From contig JALMQS010000828.1 of the NCBI GenBank assembly GCA_024734495.1, positions 1,537,101-1,601,100 of the forward strand: 64,000 nucleotides of DNA, in the 5' to 3' direction. Each line of letters begins with the position of its first letter. Position 1 is the first letter of the stretch. This document shows, piece after piece, positions 47,769 to 59,090 of this stretch. Below the pieces are notes generated by a model. That model was not told the DNA's origin. It saw only the letters and a program-made list of their open reading frames with translations, and did not search any database. This DNA comes from Forficula auricularia. Lineage: Eukaryota > Arthropoda > Insecta > Dermaptera > Forficulidae. Position numbers and translations under genes: made by a program.

Positions 47769-48075
47769 AGTTCAAGTTGCCGACAGAAATAGATTTAAAT
47801 TTTCTAAGGTAATCACAAGAGGGTGTCATCTACTAGTCCGAGATGAAATGGGTTATTATTTTTTATAAGTCAGAAGGGTTGTTTTTCACCCCACAAAGGT
47901 TAGCCAATTAGCCCGAATTGCTATAATTGACACTCAGATTCGCTTCCCGAGGGGGAAAAAAACAACTGACATATAATTAAAAATAATCCATTATATCTCG
48001 GATCTAATACATGGCACCCTCTTGAGATTTTCTTAGAAAATTTAAATCTATTTTTATCGGCAACTTGAGCTATTA
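47769..48075. mobile_element. Foldback element with AAGTTGCCGA ends
   Basis: Left arm (TTCAAGTTGCCGACAGAAAT, then CAAGAGGGTGTCATC and AGTCAGAAGGGTTG) and its inverted right partner ending CGGCAACTTGAGC. The central segment includes a tRNA-B-box-like TTCGCTTCCCGAG. Pieces of the same family lie at 3540-3710, 29400-29500, 48120-48240 and 48370-48480. Confidence 0.6.
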
Positions 48076-48119
48076 TATTCAATTTAGAAAAATCATTCAA
48101 TTGCTTTTCTAATTTTTCC

Positions 48120-48240
48120 AAATGGCACGTATTTTTATTATTGGGACTCGGGTTCGATTCTCGAGAGAAAAAAAAGACCCTCCTGACATTTAATTAAAGA
48201 TAATCCATTCCATCTCTGATCTAATAGATGCCATCATTTT
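48120..48240 (+). repeat. SINE-like unit
   Basis: CTCGGGTTCGATTCTCGAGA (B-box-like) is followed by CCTCCTGACATTTAATTAAA and GATAATCCATTCCATCTCTG, the tail shared with the foldback at 47769-48075. Confidence 0.35.
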
Positions 48241-48730
48241 AGGATTTTCTTAGAAAAAAATATATATAATCAATATTCTGTAGATATTTATAATAGGAGA
48301 ATAATTTTAGAGTAGGTATGAATTCCTAAGAGTAGTTTGACGCAACCACCCGCCTCCATTCAACTCTATCACATGAAAGGTTGTCTACTACTAAATCCGA
48401 GTAGAAATGGGTAATTTTTAATAAATGTCAGAAGGGTTGTTATCAGCCCCTCGGGCTATTGGCTTCACCCTGAAGACACAAATGGCTGAATTAATCACCT
48501 TCACAATTGTGCCAAGTTTTAACTTTCTATCTTAGAGCGTAGCTGACAGAAAATTGCCAAATAACTAAAAATTTACTGATCGCATACCGAATATAGAAAA
48601 TGATTCACTTTTTCCTCCAATTTCATAATTACATTCAGGTACAAGTTAATATTTGGTCCCCTTGGAAGATGTAAGCCAGATTCGAGATGAGTTGAGTAAA
48701 GTTTAAGACGTTGAAGAAGCAATAAATAGC

Positions 48731-49014
48731 AATAACTTTTAAGGAGTTCGGTGTTGGTTCTAGGTGAAACATTTTAATATAATAATAAAACTTGAGTAAG
48801 ATACGAGGTAGGTTTCACAAAAAAAGAAATAAAACAAAATTGAGTTTTGAATTCGATATATTTCGGGGGTTAGCCCATCATCAGGAGTCTAAGAAAACTG
48901 TTTTCTTAGACTCCTGATGGGCTAACCTGAATATATCGAATTCAAAACTCAATTTTGTTTTATTTCTTTTTTTGTGAACCTACCTCGTATCTTACTCAAG
49001 TTTTATTATTATAT
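48731..49014. mobile_element. Foldback retroelement B, 12 bp duplication
   Basis: GCAATAAATAGC flanks the element (48719-48730 and 49015-49026). Two arms of about 120-160 bp are nearly perfect inverted copies meeting at 48900. The left arm begins GGAGTTCGGTGTTGGTTC and holds AGATACGAGGTAGGTTTCAC; the left arm carries the complete hammerhead-like motif on the minus strand. Arm identity is high, so the insertion looks recent. Confidence 0.88.
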
Positions 49015-49661
49015 GCAATAAATAGCGTCTGGATCTCAAAAGAAATTCAACAATTACAATTGCAATTTCTGCAATGTGATAAAAACTAAATTTTACAGCA
49101 CGAAAATAAAAATCTAATTAATAGTATATGTAAGGCTGTATCCTAGCAAATGAAGAAAACAACTCTTCAATATATAAAGCAGATAAATTTTTCAAAATCC
49201 GAGAAAATTGCTAACATTGAGAAATAAGAGCAAATGCAAGATTTATAACGATATTGCAGTCAATCAGGTTCATTGAAGCATTGAGAAAATAAATACGATG
49301 CGATCAATGTCTCACATTGCATCTCTTTTCTCGCGAAGGTCAAAAAATATGCAGCGTATTAAATTCAAGATTAAACAAGCGGGTCAGAGTATATAACGCA
49401 TATCAGTACGGAATATAATAAATAAGTTTAAAATTAAATATTTAAATAGAAATTTAATTACATATTGACAAATATTGAAACAGATAATTATAATTATATA
49501 AATTATAATACATATATAATTATAATTATCTGTTTCAATATTTGTAAATATGTAATTAAATTTTTATTTAATTTTAATCTTATTTATTATATTTTGAACG
49601 GATTTATCTATATCTATCAATCTATACTTTCGGCTTGCGCGACCACGCCGACGTGATTGTT

Positions 49662-50186
49662 TTAAGGTAGTTCTTTCACAAATGCAAAAATTCAAGAAGT
49701 CTTCTAAACTTGGAATATAAGTCATTAAAAGCATAATAAACAGACTATTAAAATTTGAATTCGATTTACCACATCAAACATGAAATAATTGCAATTAAAA
49801 ACGAAATTTTTTACATATGGTAGATAGGGAAAAAGTGGGGAAATGATCATTATTTTATTTTTTTTCTTTGAAGGACTTTCACCATCTTGATGAAAAACTA
49901 ATAGTTGTTAGAATAATATATTCGGAGTAACTTAAAAAAAAATTGAAATTATTTACCTCGTAGTTTTGATAAAAAATAAAAAAACATATTTGGTCGATTA
50001 TTTTTAGTGGAGGGGATATAAGTTCAATGGCTTGGAAACAATCCATTCATAAAGAGAATATAGTAGTGTAAAAAGTACAGTCACGTTAAAAACATAACTT
50101 AAAATTTTAGCACCGTTCATACATATTTATAGAGTGGTTACGTGGCTAAAACTTTTTGTATGGATTGTCGCGAAAGAACCACCTTA
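49662..50186. mobile_element. Candidate TTAA-flanked element
   Basis: TTAAGGTAGTTCTTTCAC on the left and the complement of the right end, TTAAGGTGGTTCTTTCGC, agree at 16 of 18, and TTAA is present at both ends. TTAA is the piggyBac target, but the ends lack its usual CCC start. No transposase is present. The inner part is AT-rich intron-like sequence. Confidence 0.4.
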
Positions 50187-50531
50187 ATTTAAAAAACTAA
50201 TAGTTTGTGACAAATAAAAGTGATTAAAGTTTGAAAATTTAAATTATTATTATTTAAAATCCACCACGGAGTCCAGGGGCTTAGCCTCCTGGCCAGCAAG
50301 ATGGTATATAATATAAATTAGAGAAAAAGTGAAAACTTTTTTAAAACTAGGAACGCTTTCTGCAAATTTTGATGATTTACTAATTCAGATATAAGTTTTA
50401 TAAAGTAAAAACTTTAATGTAAAATTTCAATTCATTAGTATAACCGCTACCTAATAATATCCCTATTTTAATGTTATGCATTGGCTCATCTGTAAGTTTT
50501 GACGGAGCCAAAAAGCCACAAACTTAGTATT

Positions 50532-50709
50532 GAAAAGTTTTTATTTTGCCAAGAGCAGCAGAGTTGTTGATTCATAAAGAGAAATAAAGAGGTTGTCCTT
50601 TGCTTGATGCAAATAAACACACACACATATATATTTGATATATTATATTATGTGTGTATGTTTATTTGCATCAAATAGAGGACAACCTCTTTTATTTCTC
50701 TTTATGAAC
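50532..50709. mobile_element. Foldback element G, second copy
   Basis: Left arm (AGAGTTGTTGATTCATAAAG, then AGGTTGTCCTTTGC and ATGCAAATAAACA) and inverted right arm (TGTTTATTTGCATCA, GAGGACAACCTC) flank a (CA)n/(TA)n loop. Confidence 0.7.
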
Positions 50710-52360
50710 AAACTTATAAGTTCTTTGTTTTGGAAATAGTAAAAAGATTTCTCAATAACGAACTTTCTACGAGCTTCCGTTTTTTGTTTGTTTGTTTGTT
50801 TGTTTGTTTGCAGTGAAGGTAAACATGTTTGAAAATGATTTTTCAACACGTTTTTGTTATTTCTAGCACGAATAAGTAAAAAAAGAAAATTGAAATTTTA
50901 TGAATGAATTCATTACTCCTGGCCGTCCGCTAACCAACGTTTGCCAAACGAACTGAGTAAATTCTTATTAAAATAATCTTGGTGTGCCATATTCGATTCT
51001 GACCTAAGGTAATTATAATGGAGAGAATAGTCTACAAACAAATTTCTTTAAGGAAATTATTAACAGAGATGGTTTACCAAAGCTTTTTGCCAAACAGGTT
51101 TTTTTCTTTTTTTAATTTGATTGTTTCAAAAAATGTTTAACAGCTCCAATTATTTCTTTATTTTAAAAATTCCTACTTTTGATTAAGGTAATTTTCAGAG
51201 CTATAATACAATATTAGAGTAAAACATATGTTATTCTTTGTCATTTCAAAAAATAATATTATATTACATAAATATTTAACAAGCGTCTGTGCACCTACCA
51301 AGAATTTGTATATATTTGTAATAATAGAATCCACAACTCTCTCAACTTATATTCATAAAGGTATAGAAAAGTATAATATACAAAATACATAGAAATATAA
51401 AGGCACAAAAATATATGCAAACACGTTACTTGTGTGTATAATACGAATATATATATTTAAGAAGTTGTTTATATATTCAGGATGAAGAAAGTAAGAGGAG
51501 AGAGAAATGAATATAAATTATATTTTCTATATATATTAAGAAGTAATTAGTGAAAAATTTAAAATAAGATTGATGTTTTTTAAATATAAAATGTAATTAA
51601 ATTTTTGTCTTGATAAGAAAGTACGTGTTTAGGAATTCCTATTACAGATAAACAACTTAGTTTTGTCAGAATAGCATTAGCGGAAATGATTGCTTAAAGC
51701 TCTAAGGTCCTATTTGGAAATTCAAATTTCTTACATCAGGCAGCATTAGACATTTAAATACTAAATGCAAACAAAAACCAAAAAAATAAAAAATAAAAAA
51801 ATGTAACTGAGAGAATGCATATGAGAAACAATGAAATATTATATCCTTAATGAAACATCTGGAAAGCATTTTTTTAAATTTTTTATATAATTATTGTCGA
51901 AAGAAGAATTGCCGTGATGTAGAGTTTAAAGAAGAAGAATAAAAGGTTCGTTCTCTGTACATTTTTCAGACGGGTGGGGACAGGTTGTTCAGTAGCAGGT
52001 AGCTAGGGGTTGTGATAAATTTAAATATAATAAACTATTCAAAATTGATTTGTAGAAATCAAGGTTTAGAAATCGAATTCGGATTCTGTACATTTTTTTA
52101 CAGCTCTGGGTTAATGTTTTAGATTTTATAGAAATAATCAATTTTGAATCAGTCCTTTATTTATTTATTTAAAATTTATTTAATAAATTGTTTTTAATTT
52201 AGGAATCCAGGCACAGTCAGACAGAAAAAAATATCTTAAAAATGATGAGTTTTCGTCGTTTTAGACATTCCTAAACACCAATAGGCAAAAGAATTTAAAA
52301 AATGTTGAGTGAATTCAATAGGTTGGAAGCTTAGCGAGCTGCCCTCGCCGAGAGTACCGA
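50710..52360. other. AT-rich intron-like sequence
   Basis: No element besides (TTTG)n recognised. Confidence 0.45.
50783..50810 (+). repeat. (TTTG)n microsatellite
   Basis: About seven TTTG units. Confidence 0.9.
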
Positions 52361-52684
52361 CCCAAGTAGCACAAGAGATTCTACGAATATTCACCAAATA
52401 AATTAAAAGTACATATATATTACAATTCTCCACAGAAGATTCTTAGAATATTTGCACCGAAAATATTCTTGGACGAATCTTCCGGGAATATCCTTTGGTG
52501 GATAATCTAAGAATGTTCAACTAAGAATATTCTAGTAAATTGAATTAAATGTCCTACACGAATATTTTAGTTCTAAGAAAATTCCCAGAATATCTACGAA
52601 GATTTAAAGAATATTCACAGGATATTTCAATGTCCAGAAAATATATTAACATAATATTTATAGATTATTCTAGTGCTACCTGGG
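52361..52684. mobile_element. Element with CCCARGTAGCAC ends and GAATATTC repeats
   Basis: The left end CCCAAGTAGCAC and the complement of the right end, CCCAGGTAGCAC, match at 11 of 12. The body holds many GAATATTC-like strings (such as ACGAATATTC and AAGAATATTC) in both orientations. No ORF and no clear target duplication. Confidence 0.55.
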
Positions 52685-52805
52685 GAGTAAAAATTAAATT
52701 CACTGAAGGTAGTTCATTTATGTCATTAAAAATAATTTACAATTGAAAAACAAGTGAAAAATAAAAAAGTATTCTGTACAATATTGTTTAGATTTAAGAT
52801 ACTTA

Positions 52806-52996
52806 GGGCCGGTTGTATGTCGCAAAGTAAATGCTTTTTACCACTAACAAACGGTAGATGGTAAATGGAGCCACTGGGATGGCCAATCAGATGACAGGCA
52901 CTGAAATTGTCATTTGATTGGCCATCCCAGTGGCTCCATTTACCATCCGTTTCTTAGAGGTAAAAATCATTTTACTTTGCAACATACAACCGGCCC
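52806..52996. mobile_element. 191 bp MITE with TA duplication
   Basis: Ends GGGCCGGTTGTATGT and its complement; TA lies on both sides. The arms extend about 85 bp each (GGTAAATGGAGCCACTGGGA) around a short loop. A TA target suits Tc1/mariner-type mobilisation. Confidence 0.75.
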
Positions 52997-54154
52997 TAAA
53001 AGGTCAACAAAAAGTCTGAATATCCCAGGGAATGAGGCCCAAAAGCTACCCGTAAAGCTCTGCCTAGACATATACGTAGATATCTTTTACATATTTGGTA
53101 ATCTACTCTTAAGGCAGTCAATCAAATATGTGAAATAAAATTTTGTAATTAATTATATTTTCTTTCCTTTTATGTTAATATTTCGGGTTTTTCCTTGAAA
53201 TTTCGTTAATCGACCCATTCTTTATTTTTCCTGCTAGCATAATTCTTTCATTATTATCCCAATTGTTTGTCTTTATGTTCTTCGTATTTTTTGTGTGCTT
53301 TAGGATATAACTTTCAGTTTAAATTTTTATAATAAAATTTATGATTTTTAGAATTTTGGAAATTATATTAAATTTCTTATTAGGTACACATCATAGCATG
53401 ATGGATCAATTAAATTAATTAAGAAACAGCATTTACGTATCAAATGAGGGAATTTCATTTTAAAAATTGTAAATCATATCTTATTTTAAAGATGAATATA
53501 TCACAAAAGCTGTTGGGATTTTACTGATATAGAGAATACCATATAACAAGTGATAATGGCTCCGGAAGTGTATTTATAAGTACGAACTTTGTCCAAGATT
53601 AATTTTAATTTTTAAATAGTCGTATCCATCATTTAAAGGGTATTTTAATATAAAAGTGTATATAAATTTTTTTTAAATTTTGGTTCGTGGGAGGGGGAGT
53701 GAAATGCAATAATACACAACAATAAAAGGAAGAATAAATCTAATCTAATCAATTTTGGAATTACTTTCTTTCAAATGTGGTTTAATTTTAAATTTTTCAA
53801 AATTTGATATTTATATATTTTTTCTCTATCTTAGAAGGGGGCAGATGACTCTTCTGCCCCTTTTGAATACACCCATTTATTTTCAAAAACAATAATAAAT
53901 AAAAACATTATTTTTTAATTAACTAACTTTTAAAAATAGATACTTTAACTTAATTTATTTATTTCGAATTTGTTATTAATGGGAGGTAAGTGAAAGAAAT
54001 ATTATACCGCAGTGAAATCGATAAAGTGATTAAATAAAAAGGCGGTGATAAAAAATTCGCTTTACTTAAAATAAATAAAAATGAGATAGTGGAGCAGTAA
54101 ACGTATAATCGATAGAATAACTAAAAAACAACGCCCTTGGCAAGAATTGTGATG
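52997..54154. other. AT-rich intron-like sequence
   Basis: No feature recognised. Confidence 0.45.
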
Positions 54155-54166
54155 ATTCTGATTATA

Positions 54167-54447
54167 ATTAGGCTGGATATTGGACTTAATTAAAAGCTAA
54201 ATTTCCAAAAGTTGCATCACGTTTCGTCGTATATTTTTTGATTTCTTCAGGCAATTTTTGGGATCAGCTTTCTCGTTAATAGATATATACAGGCCATTAA
54301 CGAGAACGCTGATCCCAAAAATTGCCTGAAGAAGGCGAAAAATATACGACGAAACCTGTTGCAACTTTTGGGAATTTAGCTTTTAATTAATTCCAAGATT
54401 CCAATATCCAGCCTAATTATTTTCAATGATGGACGATAACAACCCAA
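54167..54447. mobile_element. Foldback retroelement C, 12 bp duplication
   Basis: ATTCTGATTATA occurs at 54155-54166 and 54448-54459. Two roughly 130 bp arms (beginning AATTAGGCTGGATATTGG) are inverted copies around 54280. Each arm includes the family C hammerhead-like region. Confidence 0.8.
54314..54372 (+). ncRNA. Hammerhead-like motif, family C
   Basis: CCCAAAAAUUGC, CUGAAGA, A, a weak stem II (GGCG with CGAC), GAAA, CCUGUU, GCAACUUUUGGG. The outer strands pair over 11 of 12 positions although their sequence is unrelated to families A and B. The mirror copy on the left arm (minus, 54194-54262) is more degraded. Confidence 0.4.
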
Positions 54448-54481
54448 ATTCTGATTATAGTTTTTAACAACAAATTAAAGA

Positions 54482-54634
54482 TTAAATTAGGTTGGAGTTG
54501 GTGGTGTTTCACAAGGAGAAAAATTAAAATACAAAGATTTTTTTTTAGTTTACTCTATATATTTCCACCAACTACAACCTAATTTAATTTTAACAATGTT
54601 TCACTATAAACCAACACCGCGTTCCCTAAATTTT
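54482..54634. mobile_element. Foldback retroelement F (second dimer), 12 bp duplication
   Basis: The direct repeat ACAAATTAAAGA flanks the element (54470-54481 and 54635-54646). The arms repeat the family F unit head to head with a short spacer. It lies about 20 bp from the family C foldback, so two insertions hit the same spot. Confidence 0.85.
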
Positions 54635-54831
54635 ACAAATTAAAGAGGGTGCTTGAGGTGAATAAATTTTCACACACACATATACACACACACTAATACG
54701 TTACGTTATGTTTTTGGTTGAAAATACAATATCTATTAAAAAAACAAATTGGTGATTCATTTATTTGAATATGAAACGTTTCGAGGAAAACTATAGCTTA
54801 ATAAATAGATCAGAAAAACTTTAAGTGCAGG

Positions 54832-55130
54832 CTTTTTTTTGTTTTTATATTATTTATTGGCATCGGGCACAAACCCATTTTGCCAGCCAATACATTCACA
54901 TTAACTCTACGAAAAACAAAACAACAAATTTAAAAAAAAAATAAATAAATAAACAAATAGCAACCTAAAAACTCATCAAAAAATATCACAGCCCAGTGAT
55001 ATAAGGAATTGAAGAACCAGCTTCCCTAGTTCTCCCCCTTCGGATATGCAGGCAAGTAATATCTGCGCATTTGTAGGGAACTGGATCAGGTGCAGGCTAA
55101 TTAGGATATTTTTGAAAATTTCTCTCTTAA
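54832..55130 (-). mobile_element. Probable retroelement 3' end with short coding tail
   Basis: On the minus strand an open stretch KREIFKNILISLHLIQFPT, then NAQILLACISEGGELGKLVL and QFLISLGCDIF ends at a TGA (54976-54978). It is followed by an untranslated segment with TTTGTGCCCGATGCCAATAA and an A-rich end at 54832-54850. The layout (ORF tail, G/C-richer 3' UTR, AATAAA-like end, A-tract) resembles a LINE 3' end, but I cannot place the protein piece in a known clade. Confidence 0.45.
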
Positions 55131-56034
55131 AAAAAAAACAAGATTTTCAAAATGAAGAGAAAATTTTTCCTGAAACTTTTTATGCTCAAATTGTTTCGTC
55201 GTCTAAGAGTGTAAACCTACAAAAATTCATTTTTTATCATATATGACATATTAATACTCTTCGAAAGAAAAAGAGATGTAGCATCGTCGAAATAAAACTG
55301 CTACTTAAAATTACGAGAGTAAGTTGTAGAATAAAAAAATGTGAAAAATAGTTTTTTCCATGACAACAATATTACATTTTGTTTGTTTTTTCTCTACCCT
55401 GTATAATTTCCTTGTTGTGAGTTAGCAGGTTTACACTCTAAGGAGACGATATGTAATTCTAGTATAAATTCCATAACACTGAAGAACGAACATATTTTCT
55501 AAAATCCTAATGAGATTAGTTTTCAGAAATATTTATAATTTACTTTACATTTTTGGTGATTGATAAAGAGAAAGTTTTTACCCAAAATTTTATGCTCAAA
55601 TCAATGTTTTATTGTTTTTTTAAAATAATTGTATTAATATCTTATAGGTGTATAATAAATCTCAGCTCGTGAACTGTTCAATAGTTCTTTATACAATTTA
55701 TTTTCTGATTTCTTGAATTTATCATCTGGATCTGAATGAAGACAATTTTTTAACATCAATCAGAAAACGTTTCGGGTTGCAACTGTATTCTAAATAAATA
55801 AAATCATTAAAAAAGGGATAATTTCAGCTGAAACGTATAAAATATTAATACACGTTTTTACTTTTTCTGATTGTTATTAAAGAATTGTATTAATTAATTT
55901 ACAATAAATTCTTGATTGTTTATAGTATTAAATAATTACAATTATTAATCAAAAACAACAATTATGAAACGTTTGAATGTTTAATAAACGTTTTATGATG
56001 GTTTTTTATAAAGAACTATATTTATTTGAAAAGA

Positions 56035-56235
56035 TTTTGTTTTGTTGAGAGTACCAGAGTTGTTGTAATATATGTACCTATGTTTATTTGCATTAAGCAG
56101 AGGACAACCACATTGATTTCTCTTTATGAACTATATATTTATTGTATAATTGTATATAACTATGTCTATATTTATTTGCACCTAGCAATGGTTACCCTAT
56201 TTGGTTTGCTTTTATAAAATCAATAACTCTGCCAC
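56035..56235 (+). repeat. Foldback family G, degenerate copies
   Basis: The segment holds GAGTACCAGAGTTGTTG, TTGCATTAAGCAGAGGACAA and a second more diverged piece (TTTGCACCTAGCAATGG, then AATCAATAACTCTGCC), consistent with two arms of family G. The fragment at 38575-38655 is similar. Confidence 0.5.
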
Positions 56236-56303
56236 ATTGACAAGTAAACCTTGTAATTTTATTCTGTTTACACCTGGAAGAATATAAATTCAGATGGTAT
56301 TAC

Positions 56304-56372
56304 CATTCGTTTTCGCATCCAAGTGTTGATGAAGGCAAAAGGGCCGACCAAAGCTTCCGAGGTGGTCGTCAT
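56304..56372 (-). CDS. Candidate first coding exon with 5' leader to about 56690
   Basis: On the minus strand an ATG in good context (GAA before it) opens a 23-codon exon, MTTTSEALVGPFAFINTW and then MRKRM, with GC-rich third positions, ending at the donor ATG|GTAATA in phase 0. That phase joins directly to the 45059-45235 exon. The leader region from 56373 to about 56690 is much richer in G+C than the surroundings and could be a 5' untranslated exon or promoter; an upstream in-frame ATG at 56507 gives a less protein-like stretch, so the 56372 start is preferred. The same bases read on the plus strand give another splice-bounded open block (56294-56409; acceptor AATTCAG, donor CAG|GTGAAT), so one of the two readings is coincidental. 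If real, this is an alternative start for the gene that also uses the 63.8 kb exon. Confidence 0.35.
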
Positions 56373-56690
56373 TTCAAAATTGAAGGAAAACAAAACAATC
56401 GAGCAACAGGTGAATAAAGTTAATCCATTTCGATTGGGCTGAGACAAAACAAAGGACGCATGCAGCACGATAAAGAAGGATGAACCCGAGTAAAGCCTCT
56501 CGAGCAACTAATCCTTGGGAATTGGGAACACTTCACATTGGAACACTTGGGATGGAAATGGCTCTGACACTTGGTCGGATCTGACTGTCTTGTCAGTTTG
56601 TCTGTGGGCTCCACTGCGGTTCTGCCTATCGCTAACTTCCGGCACAGAGGGACAGACAACATTGAACAAATCCACTTAATCAACTGGATA

Positions 56691-58774
56691 GGAAAATGAT
56701 CTATTATTATATTAAGTTTTTTTTTTATGATTAGATATAGGAATTAGCGGTGAACACTTGAATGCAAGCAAGCAAGATAGGAGGACTGATAGAGGTGGGA
56801 CGCTTTCTGATACGTCAAGACGAGTGAGCAGAAATTGGAGACTGAAAAGGCGACAAAATCACCAAATAGAAATAGTGCAGCCGATAACACACATACGAGC
56901 GAGAAAATTAATAAAAATATAAACATTAGGGAAAATAATTAGGCGAGGTCTGCTACTGATACTACTTTCCGTTTCCTCCTCTATCAACATTTTTTTTACT
57001 TTTACTTATATCTGTATAATTATATAATATTAAATATATGCGCAAGTGTTATTATATTCCTCTCCACTTTGATTGCCTAGCTTATAAATATTCTTTCACT
57101 TTTATAATATCGTCGGCTTAGAGTGTAAAGCTGCTAACTCCATTTTTTATCATATATGACATATTAATACCGTTCGAAAGATAAAGAAATGCAACATCGT
57201 CCAAGTAAAACTGCTACTTAAAATTACGATCGTAAGTGTAGAAAAAAATGTGAAAATTAGTTTTTTCCATAACAACAATAGTAAATTTTGTTTGTTTTTT
57301 CTCTCTCCTGTAAAATTTCCTTGTTGTGAGCTAGCCGGTTTACTCTCTAAGGCGACGATATTATATTGTCGAATTTTTATTATAATGAATTTATTTTATT
57401 GTTTATATATTTGTGATTGTTTAAATGTGTATAAAATTACTCTTATTTTGTTGTTTATTCTGTTAATAAAAAATTTATTAAGTTAAACAGAACTTTTTAC
57501 TTTTTTGTACGTTTTGAGGTTTTTATTGAACATTGCAAAGATTTTTACTGAATAGCTCAGCTCTTTGTTAATGAATATTGTGTATTGTTTTCATTGTTAA
57601 ATAAATATTAAATGTATGAACATATTTCTAAATAAAAAGCAATAGTATAACACATCTCATTACAAAACTAAATACAATATTATAATGAACTCTTTATGGG
57701 AGTGAAAAGAAAAAATTTGATAACTTGTTTACCTTTCTAGTATGATGCTCTACCAAGCCGGATTCCATCTACTAATGGAACTCATTTGTTTCTACCATTA
57801 TTTTTTTTTAATTTATTTTTTTCATTCATCCTGTATTAGCATTATTACAATATTTTTCATTTTTGATAAAAATGAAATTAGAATTAATTTATTTTTGAAA
57901 ATAAAATAGTAATAAATTCAAGGAAAAGAAAAATGGAGCAACATCTATTTAATCATGATAAAACCTTTTGCGATGATTATAAATTTCAAAGTCAATTCGT
58001 CAAATTGTCTTATCGCTACAAAGAGGTGAAGAGAAAATATTATTTAATTAAATAGTATTAACTGATATAAGTTTGATTAAAGAAAAAGAGATATTTTTTT
58101 TCAAACGAATTTATCAAATATATTTATATATAATCGGTGTTTTAATAAAGTGAATAAATATTGGCGATGATGATTGCCAACTTCCGGATAGGCAACAAGA
58201 AAAAGAATTAATATCGCTGATGTGGATGGAAGAAATTGAGTTTATGAAATGCACCTTTAATTAAAAGTGTATATGACATTAATTTACTTATTATTTATAC
58301 AAACTAAACACAATAGTTTTTAAGAAAAATTTTATTATACATAAAAGAAAAGAATGAGAATTTTATCAGAGAAAGTTATTTATTTCTTATCGATTGCATA
58401 ATTGAAAGCTTAGGATAAAATGCGAATGTGTAATCAAAAATGTTGAAGAATTTTTTTTTTTTTTTTTAATTTATACTTTATTGAAAAATGTAAGAACGAA
58501 TTAGTATATTTATTTGACTATTTATATCAATCCAAATTATTCTAAAATAATATATTTCCAATTTAATTAATTAGTTAAGTCAGTTTTTATTTATAAAACC
58601 CTGGCTGTTTTCCAATTTTTGATAAAATAGTTGTTTGAAAAATGTATAAATGATTGTAATTTTTAATTTTTATTTATATTAAAAATTAGAAAATAGACAA
58701 AATTTCAATAACTTCATCTTTATCTCCCTCATCTATTTTTTACTAGACATTACGGGGTTTAGTTATAATCGTGA
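56691..58774. other. AT-rich sequence with a weak coding-like stretch
   Basis: At 56733-56925 the plus strand is open (GEHLNASKQDRRTDRGG, then TLSDTSRRVSRNWRLKRRRQ) after a T-rich acceptor-like ATGATTAG, but its phase does not fit the upstream plus block. At 57115-57360 a segment repeats 55200-55450 (CATATATGACATATTAATAC, TTTCCTTGTTGTGAG), an unassigned roughly 250 bp direct duplication. Confidence 0.35.
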
Positions 58775-59090
58775 ATGAAAAAGTTGTGTTATGTGTCGTA
58801 TTTTCGAAATATCTCAAAAACTGTAAAAACTATTTTTTTTTTTTTTTTTCAAGGCGTTTCCGTCTACAATAAAAGCTTGTATAGTGAACGTCGAAAAATG
58901 TATATATTTTATGAGAAAGTAATTATTTTCTCAAAATGTCTGTTAGTGAGTGAATGCATGCATGTGTTACCAAAATTTGTGTACGCTTTAGCTCAACAAA
59001 CAATAAAGGTATCAAAACGAAATTTTATAATGAGATTAAGAGTTGATTAGATTATGGATGAAATGGGAACAAAAATGAGGGGGGGGGGGG
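58775..59090 (-). mobile_element. Dispersed repeat I, copy 3 (inverted)
   Basis: The complement matches the same order: CTTAATCTCATTATAAAATT, GAGCTAAAGCGTACACAAAT, TTTTGAGAAAATAATTAC and TTTTTGAGATATTTCGAAA. A G-run (59080-59090) flanks it. Confidence 0.5.

Noticed and set aside
55730..55790. Another hammerhead-like motif (CTGAATGAAGAC ... AACGTTTCGGG)
   Set aside because: The boxes are not in the required spacing or on the same strand.
56420..56683. 87-codon minus ORF
   Set aside because: Cys/Ser-rich frame without splice support; more likely 5' leader or promoter sequence of the exon at 56304-56372.
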